From Gemmatimonadota bacterium (GTDB taxonomy: Bacteria > Gemmatimonadota > Gemmatimonadetes > Longimicrobiales > Gaopeijiaceae): a DNA stretch of 40,228 nucleotides. A model generated the notes under the pieces. It saw only the letters and a program-made list of their open reading frames with translations. It made no database searches and was not told the DNA's origin. Below, one piece after another: positions 9,113-17,770 of the stretch. The position numbers and the translations under genes are program-made. Position 1 is the first letter of the stretch. Every line of letters starts with the position of its first letter. The stretch is taken from NCBI GenBank assembly GCA_022826025.1, contig JAJDVR010000237.1, positions 1 to 40,228 on the forward strand, written 5' to 3'.

Positions 9113-9405
9113 CAGCCGGACTCCGTCTCGCCCGGGTGCGGCCCCGAGGCTCCCAGACTCCCGAACTGGAAGAACTTCAGCACCGCGATCGTGCCGATGA
9201 AGTTGAGAAGCCCGTAAGCGAGCGCCAGATCCAGGAACTCGGGCCGTCCCGTGAAGAATCCGATGAGCGCGATGGTGAGGACGGTCTTGGTGCCGAACAT
9301 GTTGACCGCCAGGACCCGGTCGTACACGGTTGGGCCGAGGAGCGCCCGGGCCATGGCCATGGCCATGGTGACCAGGACCGCTATCGAGGCGCCGACCACC
9401 ATCAT
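9112..9405 (-). CDS. mrpF: Monovalent cation/H+ antiporter subunit F (MrpF)
   Basis: ARALLGPTVYDRVLAVNMFGTKTVLTIALIGFFTGRPEFLDLALAYGLLNFIGTIAVLKFF. ATGA overlap with mrpE; the tracked ORF 9112..9858 is an over-extension. Confidence 0.9.
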   Translation of the reverse strand: MMVVGASIAVLVTMAMAMARALLGPTVYDRVLAVNMFGTKTVLTIALIGFFTGRPEFLDLALAYGLLNFIGTIAVLKFFQFGSLGASGPHPGETESG

Positions 9406-9968
9406 GACGCGCCCTCCAGGCGGCACACCCGACGGTCCATCTCGCCCTCCTCGGTACCGTCCAGCGCTTCCTCGGTGAGGGCGTGGATGCGGAAGCCCTC
9501 GGCGTCGAGGCGGACCGTGATGGTGCCCGGCGTCAGGGTGATGGAGTTGGCGTAGATGAACCGCCCCAGATCCGTCTTCTGATGCCCCTGGAAGTCCACC
9601 AGCCGGGGGCGGATGGGAAGTCGGGGCGAGAGGATGACGCGGGCCACCGCGAGGTTCGACCTGAAGACCTCGACAACGAGCCAGGGGAGATAGAAGAGAA
9701 GCCCCGGGACGATGTGGAACGGCGCCCCTTCCCTGTCCGGCAGCTGCATCCTCGTCACGAGCAGCGCCACGCCCACGACCGACGCCGCGCCCAGTGTGAG
9801 AAGCAGCGTTGTGTAGTGTCCCGACATGAGCAGCCACACGGCGTACCACAACAGGCACAGGCCGGCTACGAGCGCGACGGGACGTTGGGTCAAATGCGAA
9901 TGCGGGCGGCTGGGAGAGGTCGGGGGTTCGGCGACGGGCAACCTACCAAGTGGACTGTGCCCCGTCAA
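9402..9968 (-). CDS. mrpE: Na+/H+ antiporter subunit E (MrpE)
   Basis: YLPWLVVEVFRSNLAVARVILSPRLPIRPRLVDF ... YANSITLTPGTITVRLDAEGFRIHAL typical MnhE pattern. Start may be internal. Confidence 0.9.
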   Translation of the reverse strand: MTGHSPLGRLPVAEPPTSPSRPHSHLTQRPVALVAGLCLLWYAVWLLMSGHYTTLLLTLGAASVVGVALLVTRMQLPDREGAPFHIVPGLLFYLPWLVVEVFRSNLAVARVILSPRLPIRPRLVDFQGHQKTDLGRFIYANSITLTPGTITVRLDAEGFRIHALTEEALDGTEEGEMDRRVCRLEGAS

Positions 9969-10509
9969 TGATCAGCTGGGCCAGTCGTTCGATCGCCTCT
10001 TCGCGGGCCACATCCTCGGTTTCGGAGGCTTCCAGGAACTGCCCCTGCGCGCTGAGTCCTCCGTTCTCCCACAGGACCTCGTTGTTGACCACGTCGATCA
10101 GCTCGACCTGAAGGCTGATGCTCACCTGGCGCTGCAGCACCTCGGGGCCGCCGCCCCTCTGCCCGGCGCGAAAATTGGGGGCTCGAAGATCGTAACGACT
10201 GATGGTGCCGCGCAGGATGGCATCCGCGTTTTCTTCCGCACCCTGGTTGACGCCCAGCCCTCTGGGAACCTCGCGCAGCAGGAACTGGTGGATTTCCTGG
10301 GTGATCTCGAAGAGGCCGGTCTCGTTCTCGAAGGGGAGGATCGCCAGGCTGCGGATGTGATCCGGAAAGCTGCCCCCGCGGAAGCTGTAGTTGCAGCCCG
10401 ACAGCAGCAACATGGACAGAAGCGCGGCGCGCAACACCACGCGCTGGAGGGCCGGAATGCCGGGGGTGGGAGGCTTCGAACTGGACGGGAACTGGGGATT
10501 CACGCGCAC
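9943..10509 (-). CDS. lptE: LptE-like LPS-assembly lipoprotein
   Basis: Lipobox LLLSGCNYSFRGGSFPDHIRSLAILPFENETGLFEITQEI, typical of the LptE family in non-proteobacterial diderms. Confidence 0.75.
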   Translation of the reverse strand: MRVNPQFPSSSKPPTPGIPALQRVVLRAALLSMLLLSGCNYSFRGGSFPDHIRSLAILPFENETGLFEITQEIHQFLLREVPRGLGVNQGAEENADAILRGTISRYDLRAPNFRAGQRGGGPEVLQRQVSISLQVELIDVVNNEVLWENGGLSAQGQFLEASETEDVAREEAIERLAQLIIDGAQSTW

Positions 10510-10516
10510 TCCTCGG

Positions 10517-11230
10517 TTACATGTCCTGGTTGCGTGGGAACCAGATGTCGGACGGATAGGACTCCACGGTCTCGACCGTTTCGAGCGTGAAGGTCAGCTC
10601 GCGGAAGTCGATGAGATTGCGGTAGGTCGCTTCGGCCGGAAAGCCGTCGCGCAGGGGGAGCGCCAGGGAGAGCTGATCCACCGTCTCGCCGTCGCGCAGG
10701 AGAGCGAGCGCGGCCACGTCCCCATTGTCGTCGAGTTCGTACAGCAGGTCCGGCCGGCTGCTCGAGTCATAGGTGAGGCGAAGCGTGCCGTCGTCCTCCT
10801 GCCATCCCCGCGCCAGGCGGTAGTCGCCTCCGGGGCGAAAGATGCCCAGGGAGGACCAGAAGAGTGCCGGCGGCGGGACCAGTTCATCCGACGCGCCCTC
10901 GGGAAGCCGGAGATCGTCGCCGACCAGGGCCGCGCGCAGCACGGTCTCGCCCTGCCCGGTGAAGAGGTCCAGCCGCGCGCGGTACGGGGGTTCCAGCCGG
11001 GCGACCCCGCGACCGCCCGAGCGCAGCCCCGGTTCGCGCACGTTCCAGTCGAATATGAGCCGTACCGGGGTCTCGAGCCGGGTCTGTGCCTCCACCAGCA
11101 GCGCGCGGCGATGGTAGTCCATGGCCGGCGAGCCGGAGGGTGGAGGCTCGGGCGGTCGGGGCGGCCCGCAGCTCACGGTCAGCGCGGCGCCGGCGAGGAC
11201 GAACACGCGCCGGAAACGGGAACAGCTCAT
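10517..11230 (-). CDS. Predicted lipoprotein, LolB/DUF4292-like (tentative)
   Basis: Signal peptide with lipobox (LTVSCGPP) and a beta-rich body; 7 bp upstream of the LptE-like gene. Confidence 0.6.
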   Translation of the reverse strand: MSCSRFRRVFVLAGAALTVSCGPPRPPEPPPSGSPAMDYHRRALLVEAQTRLETPVRLIFDWNVREPGLRSGGRGVARLEPPYRARLDLFTGQGETVLRAALVGDDLRLPEGASDELVPPPALFWSSLGIFRPGGDYRLARGWQEDDGTLRLTYDSSSRPDLLYELDDNGDVAALALLRDGETVDQLSLALPLRDGFPAEATYRNLIDFRELTFTLETVETVESYPSDIWFPRNQDM

Positions 11231-11296
11231 TCGGAATCGCGGTTTCAAGGCCGATGCGCTTGCCAGGGTGGGGACCACTGCCTACAACGATAATCG

Positions 11297-12085
11297 ATGT
11301 CAGACCGGAATCCGAGACCGAATCCGCAGGCTGTCAAGCCTGCCTACGTGGTGAGCGACGCCCACCTCGAGGCGACCCCGGGCGCGCGCGCCGCCGATCT
11401 CGTGGCCTGGTTGCGCCATGTGCGCGGACGCGCTTCGCACGTGGTCCTGAACGGAGACATCTTCGACTTCTGGTTCGAGTACCGGCGCGCGATTCCGCGC
11501 GGGCACGTGCGCGTCCTCGGCGCGGTCGCGGAGGTGGTGGACGCGGGCGTGCCCGTGACCTTTCTGGGCGGAAACCACGACTGGTGGGGCGGCTCGTGTC
11601 TGGCGGAGGAGATCGGGGTGTCGTTTCATCGCGCTCCCATTCGCACCTCCCTCGCCGGGCGCACCGCCTACATCGCTCACGGCGACGGGCTGGGCCGCGG
11701 CGATTACGGCTATCGGGTGGCGAGCGGCATCCTCAGGTCGCGCATGTTCCGCCGCGCCTTCCGCTGGATCCATCCGGACCTCGGCGGTCGGCTCGCCACT
11801 GTTCTCTCCAGGACCGACAGCCACGAGGGCCATCCTGGGGAAGGAAGCCGCCAGCGCGCCAGGGCGCTGGAGGCGCTTGCGGTACGGGAGCTGGAGCGCG
11901 ACGAGACCCTCGACATCGTGGTGTTCGGCCACACCCATATCCCTGCGGTGGTTGAAGTTGCGGGCCGCTATTACCTGAACGCCGGCACGTGGATGCGCGA
12001 GCGTTCCTATGCGGTTGTCGAAGCCTCGGGGGCCCCGCGGATCGAACGCTGGGAGGGCGGACTGCCTTCCTCCTGGCCTATCTAG
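11297..12085 (+). CDS. lpxH: UDP-2,3-diacylglucosamine diphosphatase-like metallophosphoesterase (LpxH family)
   Basis: YVVSDAHLEA, LNGDIFDFWFEY, GGNHDWWGGS, HGDGLGRGDYGYR, VVFGHTHIP metallophosphoesterase motifs. Confidence 0.85.
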   Translation: MSDRNPRPNPQAVKPAYVVSDAHLEATPGARAADLVAWLRHVRGRASHVVLNGDIFDFWFEYRRAIPRGHVRVLGAVAEVVDAGVPVTFLGGNHDWWGGSCLAEEIGVSFHRAPIRTSLAGRTAYIAHGDGLGRGDYGYRVASGILRSRMFRRAFRWIHPDLGGRLATVLSRTDSHEGHPGEGSRQRARALEALAVRELERDETLDIVVFGHTHIPAVVEVAGRYYLNAGTWMRERSYAVVEASGAPRIERWEGGLPSSWPI

Positions 12086-12702
12086 CTGCCCCGAAGGAAC
12101 TCCGGCGTCCAGGGCAGCGACAGGCCGACCTCGAACGCCGTGCCGGACGGACCCGCGACCGGTTCCACCGTCAGCGGTGCGGGGAAATCGGCGAGGTGGG
12201 CCGATACGAATGCGTCGGCTCCCCCGAAGAAGACGAAGAACACGACCAGCGCAACCCAGTCCTCCATCTGCTCGTCGCGCGCGGTCACCAGCAGGCGAAT
12301 GTCCTCAATGCTCTCGTCGGCCGCGAGTTGCGCCTCGATGGCCCCCGGTTCGACGCCGTCACGCAGAAGCTCCGCGGTCTTCGCGGCCTCGAGCATCTGC
12401 TGGCGCCGCCTGGCAGTGCCGCGCAGCGAGTCGGTCTTGTAGGCCATCCACACGTTGCCCGCCTGGGCGAGAAAGTAGAAGGCGGCTCGGCCGTACGAGC
12501 CCGAGGACGCCTGTCCCCAGCCGGGGACGAGGACGCTGCGCAGGAAGGCGCCGCCGGGAGATGGACGGCCCGTCGATGGCGATGCCTCCACGGAATCCGC
12601 CGATTCCGGCTCTACGTTCGCCTGCGCTTCCTGGGCGCCGGCGCCCGCGGGCATGGCCAGGGCGGCAACGGTCACCGCGGTTGCGGCAAGGATCCGTCCC
12701 AT
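12082..12702 (-). CDS. DUF5683-like membrane protein
   Basis: GGAFLRSVLVPGWGQASSGSYGRAAFYFLAQAGNVWMAYKTDSLR. Preferred start MGRILAATAVTVAALAMPAGAGAQE (signal peptide) at 12702 rather than 12807. Confidence 0.7.
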   Translation of the reverse strand: MGRILAATAVTVAALAMPAGAGAQEAQANVEPESADSVEASPSTGRPSPGGAFLRSVLVPGWGQASSGSYGRAAFYFLAQAGNVWMAYKTDSLRGTARRRQQMLEAAKTAELLRDGVEPGAIEAQLAADESIEDIRLLVTARDEQMEDWVALVVFFVFFGGADAFVSAHLADFPAPLTVEPVAGPSGTAFEVGLSLPWTPEFLRGS

Positions 12703-12936
12703 CGTAGCGGAGCCCGGGCGGGACGGAGGGTGCATCGCCGGCAGCCGTGGACGGGTGCGCCGAGCATGGGATTCCGACATCCGGCAGCATATCCGCAAGC
12801 CCATCAATTACATTATCTTATGCAGCAATGTACGTTCTCTGCGAAGAGGCCTGCCGGCCAGCGTCCAAACGAGCCTGGACCCGCTGGCGAACTCGGCTGA
12901 TACCCGGCAGCTATCGAGACGTTCTGCATTCCCTCC

Positions 12937-12970
12937 GATTGCTCGAGCCGGGCTGATTGCTCGAGCCGGG
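12937..12970. repeat. 18-bp tandem duplication (gattgctcgagccgggct, about 1.9 copies) in intergenic region
   Basis: gattgctcgagccgggct followed directly by gattgctcgagccggg(ac). Confidence 0.85.
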
Positions 12971-13173
12971 ACTCGCGGCCCGAGGCACGGACAACTCCGC
13001 TTCATCGGCTCGCGGATGCCGTCCATCCCATCACCGTCGCCGCGCGCGTCGACGAGGGGTCGCCGTGCCGCCCGGCACAGGCTCGGGAATTGCATGCAAC
13101 TCGATAACGGACGATGCGCATGCAACTGCGTCGTCCCCGCGATGGAGTCGGAACGCCGCACGGAGGAGAGATC

Positions 13174-13854
13174 ATGAGCGACCGCGACCAACACCACCAG
13201 GCCTCGTCTCGGACAGTCGCCAACGACCGCTTCAAGAGGTCGTTCGGCACTTGGCTCTGGAGCTCCGTCCTCACCGCAACTGCGCTGCATTTCGCGATGT
13301 TCATGTTCTGGCCGGACATGACCGCAGCGAATGTCTCGCTGGACCCGGCGGTGATCGAAGTGGTGGAAGTTCCCGACGAGATCCCGCTTCCACCCGAGCC
13401 TGAGCCGATCAACCGGCCGGCCGTCCCCGTAATCACCATCGACATAAGCGAGGAGATCACCATCTCGCCGACCACGTTTCGGGACAACCCGGTCGAGAAG
13501 CTCCCCGAACCGCGCGAAGATGAAGCGCGCACCAACCTCATCGACGAGCCCGGGTTTACGCCGATGACCGTACCTCCGAGGCTTACCAACGAGCGTGAGG
13601 TGCGGCGTGCGCTCGAGCGGGAGTATCCCGCGATCCTGCGCGACGCGGGAATCGGTGGGAGGGTGCTCGTGCACTTCTTCATCGACGAGGAAGGGATCGT
13701 GCGTAGAACGCTGGTGGCGGCGACATCCGGACACGCGTCGCTCGACGAGGCCGCGCTGAGGGTTGCGGGCGTGGCCAGGTTCACGCCGGCGCTCAACCTG
13801 GACCAACTGGTGCCGGTGTGGATCCAGCTTCCGATCACCTTCGAGGTGCGGTAG
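13174..13854 (+). CDS. TonB family energy transducer
   Basis: N-terminal TM anchor, acidic/Pro-rich linker PDEIPLPPEPEPINRPAVPV, C-terminal TonB domain REYPAILRDAGIGGRVLVHFFIDEEGIVRRTLV...LDEAALRVAGVARFTPAL. RBS-like ggaggagag upstream. Confidence 0.9.
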   Translation: MSDRDQHHQASSRTVANDRFKRSFGTWLWSSVLTATALHFAMFMFWPDMTAANVSLDPAVIEVVEVPDEIPLPPEPEPINRPAVPVITIDISEEITISPTTFRDNPVEKLPEPREDEARTNLIDEPGFTPMTVPPRLTNEREVRRALEREYPAILRDAGIGGRVLVHFFIDEEGIVRRTLVAATSGHASLDEAALRVAGVARFTPALNLDQLVPVWIQLPITFEVR

Positions 13855-13995
13855 AGGACGCCCGCTCGCCCCACGCAACACCCCGCTGCATTCTAAGGGG
13901 GCCCGCTCGATCGAGGCATTGACTCGCACACCCGGCGCATACGCGCTTGATCGTGGGAACGGATGCCTCGTAACCAACGCAGGAGGGCCGCCACA

Positions 13996-15669
13996 ATGAG
14001 GACTTTGCTCGCCGTCGCCTTGGCAGGTGCCACTGCTGCCCTGGCGTTTCCCGCTGTACGAGGATCATCGGCGCCACGCCCCGATGTGGTGTCGATTTCC
14101 GCGGTTACCGAGCTCGCTCCCCAAACCCCCGCTCCAACGCTGCAGGTACAGGAGCACGTCCTCGACAACGGCTTCACGATTCTTCTCGTCGAGGACCATC
14201 GAACGCCCCGGGTGGCCGCCAACCTGTGGATCCGGGTCGGATCCATGCAGGAGGCAGTGGGGCTCCATGGCATCACGCACTTCCTGGAGCACGTCATTCA
14301 CCAGGGGACCACGACGTTCGGCACCCGCGATCTTGCCACCGAACTGCCCATCCTGCAGGAGATCCACGACACCGAACAGGAGCTCATCGCGGCGCGCAAC
14401 CGTGCGCGCAATCAGCTTCGTGAGCGGGATGTCTTCTACGATGAACTGGGGTGGCCGGTCACCCCCGAGATGCAGGCTCTCAGGGAGCGGCTCTACGAAC
14501 TCGAGGACCGCGACAACGAGTACCGTGACTTCTGGACCTCGTACAAGTGGTACATGGAGCACGGCGGGTACGTGCGCCACCTGGATCCCGTGCCGGCCAG
14601 CACCGAGCAGGACTACATGGAGATGAACATGGCGCTCCCCCGGGAGCATCTGGAGCTCTTCTTCCGGCTCGAGGCGGAGCGCATGGTGAATGCGGTCTTC
14701 AGAGGCTGGGAGGCGCAGCGTTTCACTGTCCTGGAGCAGATCCTCGGAGGGAAGAGCCGGCCGCAGACCCGCTTCAACGAGGCGATCGACGGCGTCACCT
14801 CCCAGGGACACCCGGTCTACGTTCCGGACGGGGGGCACCTCCGCGACTTCGACAACTTCACGCGCGCCGCGATGTGGCGCATCTACGACGACTACTTTGT
14901 GCCCGACAACGCGGCGCTGGTGCTGGTCGGGGACGCGACCCTCGACGAGATCATACCTCTCGCGGAACGCTATTTCGGTGCGCTGCCCCGGGGGCCCGCG
15001 CCGCCCGCGAATCTCGACATCGAAGCCGAACTGGTGCCCGGCGGATCGATCCGGCTCGACTGGACCGAACCGCTCTCGCCACAGGTGCACCTGCGTTACC
15101 GCATCCCGGGGATGGGACACCCCGACCGGCCCGTGCTCGATCTCATTGCCGCGCTTCTGAACGGGCCCCACGGGATGGCCGGCCAGAGGTTGGCGGCGAG
15201 CGGCACCGGGGCCTCCGTGACCGCCGACTTCCGGGTGATCCACACGTACCGCTTCGGGTCCCCCGGCGCGTTCAACCTCGTCGCGCGGGCGCCCGCGGAT
15301 GGCGACCTGGCGGCCGTCGAGCGGACGCTGCTCGACGCCGTAGCCGACATCCGGGAGGGAAGGATCGACGCTGGCGCGCTGGAGCGAGCGCGCAAGGGCC
15401 TCCGTGTCGAGTGGGCCGAGTTCCTGGACAACCCCCAGGAACTCGCCTTCCTGATCGGGCACCACCACACGATGAACCACTGGAGCGTATTGCCGGACCT
15501 GATCGAGGCGCGGGACGCGGCGACGGCGGCCGACGTGCAGCGTGTCGCATCGACCTATTTCGTCCCCTCGAATCGGGTGATCGCCACGGCGCGCGCCCAG
15601 CCTCCGGAAGGAAGCGGGCCGAGCTGGCTCGACTTCCTGTGGGCCGAGCTGCCGGGGGACGGGCGATGA
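13996..15669 (+). CDS. M16 family zinc metallopeptidase, catalytic-type subunit
   Basis: HGITHFLEHVIHQG (HxxEH inverted zinc motif); signal peptide at N-terminus; RBS aggagg upstream of ATG 13996. Confidence 0.9.
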   Translation: MRTLLAVALAGATAALAFPAVRGSSAPRPDVVSISAVTELAPQTPAPTLQVQEHVLDNGFTILLVEDHRTPRVAANLWIRVGSMQEAVGLHGITHFLEHVIHQGTTTFGTRDLATELPILQEIHDTEQELIAARNRARNQLRERDVFYDELGWPVTPEMQALRERLYELEDRDNEYRDFWTSYKWYMEHGGYVRHLDPVPASTEQDYMEMNMALPREHLELFFRLEAERMVNAVFRGWEAQRFTVLEQILGGKSRPQTRFNEAIDGVTSQGHPVYVPDGGHLRDFDNFTRAAMWRIYDDYFVPDNAALVLVGDATLDEIIPLAERYFGALPRGPAPPANLDIEAELVPGGSIRLDWTEPLSPQVHLRYRIPGMGHPDRPVLDLIAALLNGPHGMAGQRLAASGTGASVTADFRVIHTYRFGSPGAFNLVARAPADGDLAAVERTLLDAVADIREGRIDAGALERARKGLRVEWAEFLDNPQELAFLIGHHHTMNHWSVLPDLIEARDAATAADVQRVASTYFVPSNRVIATARAQPPEGSGPSWLDFLWAELPGDGR

Positions 15670-17168
15670 AGGGCCGTGGGAGCCGCGCGAGCGGGGCGGC
15701 CGCGGCCCTCCTGGTCATGGGCATCGCGGTCGGTTGCAGGGGCGACTCCGACGACACGCTCCCGGGGCGCTCGCGGCCGATCCTGGACCACGATTGGCCG
15801 AATCCGGGCGAGTTCGCGCCCGATCCCGCCGCGTTCACGCCGCCCGATCCGGAGGAGGCTCTCCATGAGACATCGAGCGGCACGCGAGCGTACATCGTGG
15901 CCGGCTCGCCTGCCGACCCGCTGGTGCGCCTCACGGCGGCCCTGCCGCTCGGGCGGCTCCACGAGCGCGAAGGCGAGGCTGGGGCGTCGGCCCTCCTGAT
16001 CCGGCTCCTCACGACGCGAGGCCCCGCGGGCGCGAGCAACCCGTTCACCCTCCGCCTCGCGGAACTGGGAACGTCCCTCGACCCCGTCGAGGCTCTCGAC
16101 GCCGCCCATCTCTCCCTGAGTGTTCTTCCGGAGGATTGGCGGGAGGCGCTCCAGTTGCTCGTGGAGCTCGTCCGCAATCCGGATCTCGACGTTACGACGA
16201 TTCGCGACTACAGGACGGGCGCGGGTTATGACATGCCGATGGCCGGGATCGACGGCGACGGTTTTCGCCCCAAGGTTGAACTCGAGCGCCGTATCCACGG
16301 GTATCCGCTGGCGCCGCCCGACCCGGGCACGATGGTCTCGCTGGAGGCGGTGCGGGCGCTGGCCTCCAGAAGCATGGCGGCCGACCGGGTGAGCTTCGGG
16401 GTCGGCGGACCTGTCTCCCGCGCCGAGGTGGAGGAGATGCTGGAGGAGGCGACCCGCGGCTGGGCGAGGAGCGGCGAGCCGGCACCGGGACCCTCCGCGA
16501 TCGAGCCTGTCCGGACCGTGACCGGTGCAGGCGGGTCCGCGACCCGCTTCCACGCCGTGGACGTGCCGAGCCTGGAGGGCTGGATCGCCATCGGGCGCGT
16601 GGTGGGCGCCGTCCCCGAAACGGACCGGGCCGCCCTGTCCGTGCTCCGCTTCATCCTCGCCGAGCGCCTCAACATCGCCGCGCGAGAGATGCGTGGCCTC
16701 GCCAACCGCGACCACTTCGAGATTCCCGTGACGGCATCCGGCACCGGCCTCCTGCTGGTTCGCACGGGTGGGCGCCCGGAGGCCGTGGCGCCCCTGGTCC
16801 GCTACAGCCTGGACGAGCTGGAGCGCATGCACGATCCCGACGCGCCCGTGACCGAAGGCGAGGTCGCGCGCGCCCGGGGCTGGCTGGTGAACGCGGTCTG
16901 GCGACGGTCGCTCGAGCTCGCGACCGGCGCGAGCGGGACGTTCGCCCTGGAGAGCGCGCGCCGCGGCGGCACGGACTACCTCATGGGGTGGCCCGGCATG
17001 GTCCGAGCCGTCACGCCGGACGACGTGAAGGATATCGCCCGGGAGTACCTGGACCCAGCGACCTTCGTGACCGTCGTGGCAGGGCCGCTGGACAGGATCA
17101 GAGCTGCGCGCCACCCGCGCTGGCCCGTGGCCCTGGACGAGGTGGAAGCGGAACTCGGCCGCCCCTGA
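15666..17168 (+). CDS. M16 family peptidase-like protein, non-catalytic-type partner (predicted lipoprotein)
   Basis: Lipobox LVMGIAVGCRGD; M16 fold-like sequence without an HxxEH motif (ASALLIRLLTTRG at the equivalent position). ATGA overlap with the upstream M16 gene. Confidence 0.85.
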   Translation: MKGRGSRASGAAAALLVMGIAVGCRGDSDDTLPGRSRPILDHDWPNPGEFAPDPAAFTPPDPEEALHETSSGTRAYIVAGSPADPLVRLTAALPLGRLHEREGEAGASALLIRLLTTRGPAGASNPFTLRLAELGTSLDPVEALDAAHLSLSVLPEDWREALQLLVELVRNPDLDVTTIRDYRTGAGYDMPMAGIDGDGFRPKVELERRIHGYPLAPPDPGTMVSLEAVRALASRSMAADRVSFGVGGPVSRAEVEEMLEEATRGWARSGEPAPGPSAIEPVRTVTGAGGSATRFHAVDVPSLEGWIAIGRVVGAVPETDRAALSVLRFILAERLNIAAREMRGLANRDHFEIPVTASGTGLLLVRTGGRPEAVAPLVRYSLDELERMHDPDAPVTEGEVARARGWLVNAVWRRSLELATGASGTFALESARRGGTDYLMGWPGMVRAVTPDDVKDIAREYLDPATFVTVVAGPLDRIRAARHPRWPVALDEVEAELGRP

Positions 17169-17211
17169 TCAGCTCCTCGAGGAAACGAACATCCCCCGGC
17201 GCCGACGAGTC

Positions 17212-17757
17212 ATGACATCGCTCAGAACCGATCGACTGCTCCTGCGCCCGTTCCAGCTCACGGACGCCGACGACGTCTACGCCTACGCGCGCGACTCCGA
17301 GTGGGGCCGGTATCTGCCTGTTCCCAGCCCCTACGAATACCGGGACGCCATCGAGTTCGTGGCGCGTTCCGTGCTTGCCCCGTGGGATACCAGTCCCGTC
17401 TTCGCGATCTGCCTGGGCGGCAGGTGCGTTGGCGGAATCAACATCAGGATCGACACATCCAGCGGGACCGCCGAAATCGGGTACAGCATCGCCCGCGCGC
17501 ACTGGGGCAAGGGCCTCACCGCCGAAGCCGCGACAGCGGTCATGGACTGGGCGTTCAACGAGTTCGGCCTCGCGAAGATCACCGCGCTGGCGGACCTCGC
17601 GAATACCCGGTCCTCAAGAGTGATGGAAAAGCTGGGAATGAGGCGGGACGGGGTGCTGAGAAGCGAACGCCCAAGCGACGCCGACCCGGGAACCCGGCAG
17701 GACATGGTGGTCTACTCCGTCCTGCGCGACGAGTGGCAGGCACGCGCGTCGGGTTAG
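17212..17757 (+). CDS. GNAT family N-acetyltransferase (RimJ/RimL-like)
   Basis: LRTDRLLLRPFQLTDADDVYAYARD, EIGYSIARAHWGKGLTAEAATAVMDWAFNEFGLAKITALADLANTRSSRVMEKLGMRRDGVLR. Confidence 0.92.
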   Translation: MTSLRTDRLLLRPFQLTDADDVYAYARDSEWGRYLPVPSPYEYRDAIEFVARSVLAPWDTSPVFAICLGGRCVGGINIRIDTSSGTAEIGYSIARAHWGKGLTAEAATAVMDWAFNEFGLAKITALADLANTRSSRVMEKLGMRRDGVLRSERPSDADPGTRQDMVVYSVLRDEWQARASG

Positions 17758-17770
17758 ACGGCCCGCCACA

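Noticed and set aside
12808-13977. 389-aa minus-strand ORF covering the intergenic gap and tonB
   Set aside because: Antisense to tonB; no recognisable domain and shadow-like composition.
14065-17114. Long minus-strand ORFs (14065..15480, 15555..17114)
   Set aside because: Antisense to the M16 gene pair; no motif support.
14547-17168. 873-aa plus-strand ORF as a single protein
   Set aside because: The first part is a frame-shifted shadow of the first M16 gene; real coding begins at ATG 15666 (MKGRGSRASGAAAALLVMGIAVGC).
17758-17770. Intrinsic terminators between convergent genes (17757/17771 and 33276/33298)
   Set aside because: Gaps are too short and I see no GC hairpin followed by a T-run.
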